Assembly: GCA_007922225.1 (NCBI GenBank)
Contig: ML680053.1
Location: 10,936,870 to 11,000,869 of the forward strand
Origin: Emydura subglobosa
Lineage: Eukaryota > Chordata > Testudines > Chelidae
Length of the DNA: 64,000 nt
Direction of reading: 5' to 3'
Under the pieces are notes generated by a model. That model searched no databases. It saw only the letters and a list, made by a program, of their open reading frames with translations, and was not told the DNA's origin. The position numbers and the translations under genes are program-made. Of the stretch, positions 56,226 to 64,000 are shown one piece after another; the stretch's first letter is position 1; each line of letters starts with the position of its first letter.

Positions 56226-59095
56226 TTGTCCACTTCAATTATTTACCTGAAATGAATTTCACAATTTAACGGTGACCTGCGATGTTGTTTTACATTATGT
56301 ATAGCTGGTACATACCAAAAGCATGTTAGCATTGTGTTAGGAATTGTGTACACATGAGATTGCAGTCTTGAGTGTGTTTTATAATTAAAAAACAGAACAG
56401 TGTAGCTACAGAAATATTTCTTAGGGTTCACAATAATTTTAATTACATTCCTCTGTATAACAAGTTCCTTAAAGTATAATATAAGAGAAATGTGGCTGTG
56501 CTAAAAATATTTTGCACCTATTCCTTTCTCTGTGTTACTTTCACCATAGGTTATTAAAACGGAAAGAATTTTAAAAACCAGATGTACTGAATTTCACCAC
56601 ATATACTATTTTGCCATTTATGCTATTTGTTTTCTTTTTGCATTTTAATTCAGTGAAAGGCAAAAATACAAGATAAGCCACTCTGGCTTCTTGATTCTTA
56701 TTTACTAGCTCCCTGCTGCAGTGTTCAGATTTTGACTGCTGTTGGGGATATTTTAATCCTTGTTATTGTTACTGACACTTTAAAAAACGGTGTTTAGGTT
56801 TTGTAAAATATTCCTTTCCCCAAATATACAACCTAAATTTTGGGTCTTCTATAGTGTTCCATCAAAGGTTTAGTTGTAAGAGCAAGTAAACTACATAAAG
56901 ATTCTTGTTAGACTACTGTTTTTAATAAAATTTTTATTAGAATTTAAAATATATAGTTAACCAAGAATGAGGGGAGAGAAACTGGAACAAGATATTACTG
57001 CTAATGAAGTGTGTAACCTTTTGGCAGAACACATTTGTGTGTTCTTTTTGTTACTGTATATTTCCAATACAGTAGTGTTTGTATCATGTGGAAGTGACCT
57101 ACTTTAAATAAATAAATAAATAAATCAGAATTGGTGGTTGGAACCAGTTTATCTCCATTCTTTTCGCCTGCCCTCCTGTGACTCTAAACATGCGCAACCT
57201 AGGAAGAATATGTACTATGGTATAATATAAATATGAACACAATATCCCTAGCAATGCATCAGGACATCTTTTTCTGGTCTCTAGAGCTAGCTCAAAGATT
57301 GTCCTCCACAGTACCAATTTGAGGCATGTTTGACTCTTTTTCTGTCAGAAAAAGCCACTTCAGCTATTTCTTACCCAATCCTGGGAGACTGTAAAGGTTT
57401 CACTTTTACAGAACCCCATCTTTTCCCTCCCCTTCCCCACCCTTTGCAAGCCACCTTTAATTCTTTGCTCATCTCTTCACCAAACAGCATAATTCACTGT
57501 CTCTATTCTTGTCTCTTGGTTTTGATGGAACGGGTTAGGTAGGGTCCTGGCCCCTCTTTTTCCCTGCCTTTCTCTGCCCATCTTGGCACAGCTTGGGGCC
57601 AAGGAGGAAGTTGTTTCAGAAGGCTGCAAGTTTTACAAATGTCTGCCCATTCAAAGGGAGGCTGTAAGATGTGCAAATTCCTTGCAGCCTTTGCTCCACT
57701 GCACCCACACTTTGTGCACCCACTTATAGGTTGGCCACACTCTGTCCCTTTGTTTACTCATTGTAATATCTTCCATTGGATTCCTGTGGAATATTTGAAA
57801 GTGCCTATCATGTTTCACCTTATTACAGATATAAGCTCATATCACATCATCCACTTTTATGGAGAGCTCCTCAGAGTTCTACTTAAAAAGGGGATGGTAG
57901 GATATAATCCCTACTTTTACCAATTCCAGCCTATTTTAATGGATATGAAACATTGGTTAGCTTCCATGCAATTATAAATTGGCAGACATCCCTTCACTTA
58001 CATGCTTTGTGTTGGCATTCATGATGTCCTGACCCTAAGTTACTCAGTGCCAGAAAACCATGCCTGACATTGTTTTCATGGCATCAAAGAGTAATCAATA
58101 TCAAAGCAATGCAAGTCTATTAAACTTCTTTCATGCTCCCATTCAGAAACTTAGTACTAGTTTATAATATAAGTATGGTTGGTAGCAGTGCTTACAATTA
58201 AGATTGCCCAACACTTCCCATTATAAGACTTTTCTGTTGCTTAAACTTACACTGTTTGGGTTGAAATTTTATGTGCCAAGTGTCTTCCCCAGGCTTAAAT
58301 TTTTTGGAAAATGTCAGCCAAAACAGTTCAGCCACTTCCAATAATGAGGTTAGGGAAAAATAAAATTTGACCATGTTAAATTCTGGTGACCTTTACTTTG
58401 CATGTCTCCATGCACTGGAGCAGGGACTTGAAATGTATGTCAGTGAAATGCCTCTTGCTGCCCCCCCCTGAAAATCTGCTCAGATTTGGCCCAGGTGCAA
58501 GCCTTTGAAAAATCTCAGTTTATAATTGCTCATTGGAGGCTTCTTAGATTTTACTAGCTATAATCTCTCAAGATTCTGTCCAGTCCCCACTTGCAGCTGG
58601 TAGTGATGACCAGAGTACGTATAGGCCATCCCCACTGAGCGTATTCCAGCCGAGGGCTAGAGGGATGAAGATGAACTTTCCCTGTAAGCACTGCTGCAGG
58701 CTGGTGAGGGACTGGGCACCAGAACTAAAAGCAGGAAACCTGTCTCCAGTGCTCTGAATAACACCCCCTCCTGTTTTAGCATCCGGGCAGTGGGAGGGAA
58801 GAAGCCGCCTAACTTGTAGGAGGAGCAAGAGCTGGACTGTGGGGAAGAAAAGGAGTAAAACAGATGGGATAAGAAGCCTGGTGAGATGATATTCTTAAAA
58901 AATCAGATCCTGGGCATCTCATATTGGGCACCCAAAATTAGTGGAAGATTTTGATCTTAATTTCTGTGCTTCCACTCCCCTTCTTGTTTAACAAAGTAAA
59001 GGTTATAGGAGTGACTTGATTAGTTAATAATTACCATCATGAGCAAAAAAAAAAAAAAAAAAGTGGGGGGTGGGAGGGGCTGTTCAATCCAGCAG
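56226..59095. other. Gene-free DNA downstream of EED
   Basis: No exon of a neighbouring gene is recognised. In mammals HIKESHI follows EED, but none of its protein is seen here. An (AAAT)n tract lies at 57106-57124 and poly-A at 59046-59062. Confidence 0.5.
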
Positions 59096-59097
59096 AC

Positions 59098-59963
59098 AAA
59101 TGTAGAACAAGACTAAATGGCCGGAAGTTGAAGCTTGATTGAATCTGGAATTACAAATTTTTAACGGTGAGGGTAATTAACCATTGGAACAATTTATAGG
59201 GTGGATTCCCTCTCTGGCAATTTTTAAATCAAGATTGGATGTTTTTCTAAAAGATGTTTTAGTTCAAACAGGAATTAATTCGGGAAAATCTTGTGGCCTG
59301 TGTTATATAGGAGGTCAGCCTGCAGCAGCAGTTCTTAACCAGTGGACCGCAGCCCACTGGGGGGCTGCGAGCCATTTCAGGGGATTTGTCAAGCAGGGCC
59401 ACTTGGAGCCCAAGGCCTGGCAGCTGAAGCTCAGAATCCTGAGTCCTGGTAGCCCTCAGCCCCTCTCTGTGGGGCTAGAGCCTGGAGCCCCAGAAGCCCC
59501 GAGCCCAGACGCACTGCGGGGCTTGAGCCTCGGTGCCCCACACAGCTAAAGCCCTGAGCCTTAGCACAGCTGCACCATGGGGTGGAAGCCTGGAGCCCTG
59601 AATCCCAGCAGAAGCCACCCTGCGGAGCTGAAGCCCCAGTGCCCTGAGCCCCCAGAGCAGAAGCCCAGAGTCCCCCAGTCCCACAGGGCTAAAGCCCTGA
59701 ACCGCCACCCCCACCCATCACAAGGGGCAGAAGCCCCAAGTCCCCTGCTTTGCATGGCAAAAATCTCGAGCCCTCTTCCTCCCCCAGCAGCTGAAGCCAG
59801 GAATCCCTCCCACTGCCCAGAGGCACCCCCACACATACACATACTTTCCTGGGATGGGAAGTTTTTATAGCATATTGGAGGGGCCTCCAAAAAGAAAAAG
59901 GTTGAGAACCCCTGGCCTAGAGGGTCACTATGGTCCCTTTTAGTCTTATCTATGTTTCTGTAA
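59098..59963 (+). mobile_element. CR1 LINE 3' end, split by a hAT element
   Basis: 'gaacaagactaaatggccgg' through 'gtgagggtaattaaccattg' and 'aaatcaagattggatgtttt' is a CR1 3' region in + orientation. It stops at 59325 and resumes at 59923 with 'ggtcactatggtccctttta' and 'tctatgtttctgtaa', the CR1 terminus. Confidence 0.8.
59326..59914. mobile_element. hAT element inserted in a CR1
   Basis: The left end is CAGCAGTTCTTAACCAGTGG. The reverse complement of the right end is CAGGGGTTCTCAACCTTTTT. The flanks GCCTGCAG (59318-59325) and GCCTAGAG (59915-59922) are a 6/8 target duplication. The 589-bp insert is GC-rich. Its interior is a degenerate array of 'ctgaagccc' / 'gagccc' / 'cagaagccc' words from about 59410 to 59780. 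No transposase frame exists; the open frames across it are by-products of the array. Confidence 0.8.
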
Positions 59964-60740
59964 AATGGGGATAAAGCTGTATTATAAGGTAACTGGCTTT
60001 TTAAGGGATGATGGGTCCAGCCCCACCTTTAACTCATCTCCTCAGGTGGAGAATATAAGCAAAATCACATAACAGGCAGGTCTTGTGCCTAAAATCAGGC
60101 CTTCTGCCTTGGAGGAAATAAACATACAAACTTCTAGAGAGAAGAGGCTTTGTGAAGCAGGGTTGATGGGGTGGCTGGCTTGAGCCATTGTATAGCCCCT
60201 CAAAAGCTGTGTTATCCCTTAACTGGAGAAGGGTTTTAGGTGTCAGGGGCTAAAGGAGACTGAATTTTAATTAAGACTTTTAATAAATTGGACCTTTAGC
60301 ACTTCTTGTTACAAACAGTAATTTAGGAGAAGCAAGAGGGAACCGAAGGCAATATGCTTCTAGAGCCATGCCTGACATGGGGTGTGCTCTGGGACAGCAT
60401 CCTGCCACAAACCCCTTCCCCTGACATGGTGGTTGTGGAGATAAATTAATTAATGTCTGTAAAACAGTCAGCCGCTATATGATGAGCACCGCAAAAAAAG
60501 CCCATGAAAAAAATTAATAATTCTGTCTTCAGAGCAGCATCTGAACAATATGGAATGAATAAGGCATGGGGCCACAAACTAAACAATGAGGATAAAACAA
60601 ATATTGATGAAATTGCACACTAGATGAGCACCCGCCATTCTGTGCACTGAATAACGCAGGGGTCCTGTGGAAAAAACAGCAAGGAATCATGTGATTAAAG
60701 ATTGTATCATACATGAGGGGGCTGGACTAAGGTTGCAAAA
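59964..60740. other. Gene-free DNA
   Basis: No exon or repeat end is supported. Confidence 0.5.
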
Positions 60741-60742
60741 TA

Positions 60743-60861
60743 GGGTGCCCAGACAGCAAGTGTGAAATATCAGGACGTGGGTGGGGGGCAATAGGTGTCT
60801 ATATAAGAAAAAGCCCCATATTTCGGGACTGTCCCTGTAAAATTGGGACATCTGGTCACCC
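60743..60861. mobile_element. Small MITE with TA target duplication
   Basis: TA at 60741-60742 and 60862-60863 flanks 119 bp. The left end GGGTGCCCAGACAGCAAGTG and the reverse complement of the right end (GGGTGACCAGATGTCCCAAT) share a terminal repeat of 11-12 bp with one mismatch. The interior has paired words 'aatatcaggac' and 'tttcgggactgtccctgt'. It fits the Tc1/mariner group by target site. Confidence 0.75.
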
Positions 60862-60863
60862 TA

Positions 60864-61724
60864 TTGCAAAGGCAACATAATTCTGGCATTTCCGAAGTTT
60901 TTAGTGCTTGGCTTTGTAACCTTAACAGTGTTCTTTAAATGTAGGTTTTTGTGTGTAATTATATTTGTGGGCATCATCCAGGCCTAATCTGCTAGCTTAC
61001 TTGCAAGCTCAGTTACTGTAACATAACCCTGTATCTTTATGACAAAGTGTTTGGGCTGTTGGCTCTTAAGATCTCCTGTCAATAGTCAATGGAAGCTCAC
61101 ATGATGTACAATAATCTACTTCTTGGATGTAAAGTTTCTAAACTTGGCATGAAAGTGTCTGTGTTTTTAATCATATTCATAAAGAGGAACCAAATGTCTT
61201 GGTAAGGTAACAGACATCCACTATTATACACAGTAAGCTATATTTCTGATATTTAACAGTATGTTTTTGAGCCAGCTACTGAGCAAATATATTTATTGGT
61301 CCATGTCTTCTTAAATTTCAGCACCTTATATTTCTCAGGCAGTTTTTCCATGCTGCATGAAACTAGGGGATCTAATTCCTCTAGCCCACTATTGCAGTGG
61401 AGATAAGGCTTGCAATGTCAAATTTAATTTCTAGGTATGGAACCTGTGGCTTAAAAGAGGATTTAAAATCTCCACTGCTGTTTAAGACATATGGTTGAAA
61501 GGAAATCAGGCCTGTTTGGTATGATATAGGTGCATTATTCATAGCTGCTCCTTGTGCCTTTATAAATACTAGTTTTAGGCCCCACGAGAGAGTATGTTGA
61601 AGGAATTGCAAGAGATAAAGATGAATTGCTGTAGAACTTTGCTTCATACGCTCTGGTTTGCATGAGTGTTTGAACAAAACTGTAAACTAGGTTTCTCTTA
61701 TTTTCTATGGTCATTCTTGTTATT
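60864..61724. other. Gene-free DNA
   Basis: Nothing specific is seen between the small MITE and the CR1. Confidence 0.5.
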
Positions 61725-63715
61725 GAATCATAGAACTGTAGGACTGGAAGGGACCTTGAGAGGTCATCCAGTGTAGTCCCCTGTACTTATGGCAGGACCA
61801 AGCATTATCTAGACCATTCTTGACAGATGTTTGTCTAACCTGCTCTTAAAAATCGCTAATGATGGAGATTCCACAACCACCCCGGGCAATTAATTCCAGT
61901 GCTTACCTACCCTGACAGTTATGAAGTTTTTCCTAATGTCCAACCAAAACCTCCCTTGCTGCAATTTACGCCCATTGCTTCTTGTCTTAGCCTCAGAGGT
62001 TAAGGAGAACAATTTTTCTCCCTCCTCCTTGTAACAACCTTTTGTGTACTTGAAAACTGTTACCATGTCCCCCCTCAGTCTTCTTTTCTCCAGACTATAC
62101 AAACCCAGTTTTTTCAGTCTTTCCTCATAAGTCATGTTTCTAGACTTTTAATCCTTTTTGTTGCTCTTTTCTGAACTTTCTCCAATTTGTCCACATCTTT
62201 CCTGAAATGTGGTGCCCAGACATGGACACAATACTCCAGTTGATGCCTAATCAGCATGAAGGAGAGCAAAATGTTTGCTTCTTGCTTACAATATTCCTGC
62301 CAATACATCCCAGAATGATGTTTTCTTTTATTGCAACAGTGTTACACTATTGACTAATATTTAGCTTGTAATTGATTATGGCCCCCAGATCCCTTTCCAC
62401 AGTACTCCTTCCTACGCAGTCATTTCCATTTTGTATGTGTGCAGTTGATTGTTCCTTTCTAAGTGGAGTACTTTGCATTTGTCCTTACTGAATTTCAACC
62501 TATTTACTTCAGACCATTTTTCCAGTTTGTCCAGATCATTTTGAATTTTAATCCTATCCTCCAAAGGACTTTCAACACCTCCCAGCTAGGTACCTTCCAC
62601 AAACTTTATAAGAGTACTCTCTATGCCATTATCTAAAACACTGATAAAGATACAGAACAGAATCAGATCCAGAACTGGTCCCTGTGGTACCCCATTGGAT
62701 ATGCCCTTCCAACTTGACTGTTAACCACTGATAACTACTCTCTGGAAATGGTTTTCTAACCAGTTATGCACCCACGTTATAGTAGCTCCATCTAGGTTGT
62801 ATTTCCCTAGTTTGGTATGAGAAGGTAATGCGAGATAGTATCAAAAGCCTTACCAAAGTCAAGGTATACCACGGCACTGCTTCCCCACTATCCACAGGGC
62901 TTGTTACCCTGTCAAAGAAAGCTATCAGGTTGCTTTGACGCAATTTGTTCTTGACAAATCCATGTTGACTGTTATTTATCATTTTATTATCTTCTAGGTG
63001 TTTGCAAACTGATCGCTTAATTATTAGCTTCATTATATTTCTGGGTACTGAAGTTAAGCTGGCTGGTCTGTAATTCCCCAGGTTGTCCTTGTTTCCCTTT
63101 TTATAGACTGACATTATATTTGCCCTTTTCCAGTTGTCTGGAATCTCTCCTGTCTTCCATGACTTTTTGGAGATAATCGCTAAAGGCTCACATATCTCCT
63201 CAATCAGCTACTTGAGTATTCTACGATGTATTTCATCAGACTCTGGTGAGTTAAAGACATCTAACTTGTCTAAGTAATTTTTAACTTGTTCTTTCCTTAT
63301 TTTAGCCTCTGATCCTACCTCATTTTTACTGGCATTCACTATGTTAGACATCCAATCACTACTAACCTTTTTGATGAAAACGGAAAGAAAAAAGTCAGTT
63401 AGCACTTCTATCATTTCCGGCATTATTGTTCCAGCCCCCCTCATTGAGTAAGGGGCCAATGGTGTCCTGGGTCTTTCTCTTGCTTCTAATGTGTTTGTAG
63501 AATGTTTTCTTTTTACCCTTTATGTCTCTAGCTAGTTTAATCTTGTTTTGTGCCTTGGCTTTTCTAATTTTGTCTTTACATACATGTGTTATTTGTTTAT
63601 ATTCATCCTTTGTAATTTGACCTAGTTTCCACTTTTTGTAGGACTCTTTTTTGAGTTTCAGATCATTGAAGTTCTTTTGCCAGGTTGATTTTGCAAGCAA
63701 AGCCTGTGCAAATTT
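61725..63715 (-). mobile_element. CR1 LINE, 5'-truncated, decayed
   Basis: The 3' end is on the left (gaatcatagaactgtaggac, the reverse complement of a CR1 tail with a TTCTATGATTC-type end). Minus-strand pieces in order: [18 protein letters not shown] and [17 protein letters not shown] (63600-63480), [14 protein letters not shown] (63240), reverse transcriptase DNLGNYRPASLTSVPRNIMK (63080) and SQHGFVKNKLRQSNLIAFFD (62960), and the C-terminal YEERLKKLGLYSLEKRRLRG (62130). Stops and shifts separate them; the catalytic Asp-Asp region is not in an intact frame. It is a different subfamily from the copy at 16001. Confidence 0.9.
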
Positions 63716-64000
63716 AATGGCTTCTGAAATACATGTTAGGGGTAATACCAGGCCACCAAAATTTGTTGCATCACCCTGCTGAAGAGATGTGATGCAAATT
63801 TGTGTCCCGGCAATCTGCCATCATGACCACAGTCCAGGATAGGCAATGAGATATGGTGCTTTGCTCTTGTACATCAGGGTACCAGTCATCCACTGCAAAT
63901 GACTTAGTCATGGGCTACCCAAAATCTTTCCTGGAGGAAATCTTTCCATTATGCAGCAGCCATCACTGGCTCTCAGCCCTAATGGTGGATGTGGCCATGC
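63716..64000. other. Unassigned window edge
   Basis: No feature can be supported in the last 285 bases. Confidence 0.4.

Noticed and set aside
58568..58828. 86-codon minus-strand frame near 58700
   Set aside because: No domain, no conservation clue and no promoter or splice context.
59184..59549. 121-codon frame and its neighbours on both strands near 59500
   Set aside because: They cross a CR1/hAT border and run through a degenerate word array, giving repetitive Ser/Pro/Gly/Ala protein in several frames at once. This is a composition artefact.
56226..64000. Search for the first exons of HIKESHI, the usual neighbour of EED
   Set aside because: No HIKESHI-like peptide is present in any frame. 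The region contains only repeats and AT-rich DNA, so the gene must lie beyond the window if synteny holds.

Overview
The window looks like the nuclear genome of a non-avian reptile, most likely a turtle. The evidence is an AT-rich background with one intron-rich vertebrate gene, plus a transposon mix typical of turtles and crocodilians: several CR1 LINEs, PIF/Harbinger elements with many derived MITEs, hAT MITEs, a Tx1-type LINE and old MIR-like SINEs. The species cannot be named from sequence alone.

There is one real host protein-coding gene: EED, the WD40 subunit of Polycomb Repressive Complex 2. It lies on the + strand. All twelve coding exons (33806 to 56014) can be placed exactly; they join without a frame break into 444 codons plus stop, and every intron starts GT and ends AG. 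The promoter is a CpG-rich block around exon 1, and a polyadenylation signal sits at 56195. Two features stand out. Intron 4 (46995-47792) carries the hallmarks of a U12-type (minor spliceosome) intron. The 5' leader stays open in frame upstream of the ATG and holds three in-frame GTG codons, which fits the known GUG-initiated long isoforms of EED.

Layout: 1-8200 is gene-free DNA with MITEs and a pogo/Tigger-like element. 8203-11464 is a nearly complete two-gene Harbinger transposon (SANT/Myb-like protein on +, DDE transposase on -). 11465-16000 holds MITEs. 16001-19085 is a long CR1 on -. 19490-21651 is an unclassified repeat next to a truncated second Harbinger whose SANT/Myb exon is still open. 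23304-24161 holds MITEs and a hAT element with 8-bp target duplications. 25358-29340 is a GC-rich decayed Tx1-like LINE on +. 31200-33415 is a decayed LINE that encodes an RNase H domain and is itself interrupted by a hAT MITE and a fold-back element. 33660-56225 is EED with repeat-filled introns. 56226-64000 is gene-free and contains two CR1 copies, a hAT inside one of them, and a small TA-flanked MITE.

The transposon genes are all decayed or lack a working partner; none looks like a domesticated host gene. No tRNA, rRNA, CRISPR array or operon was seen.
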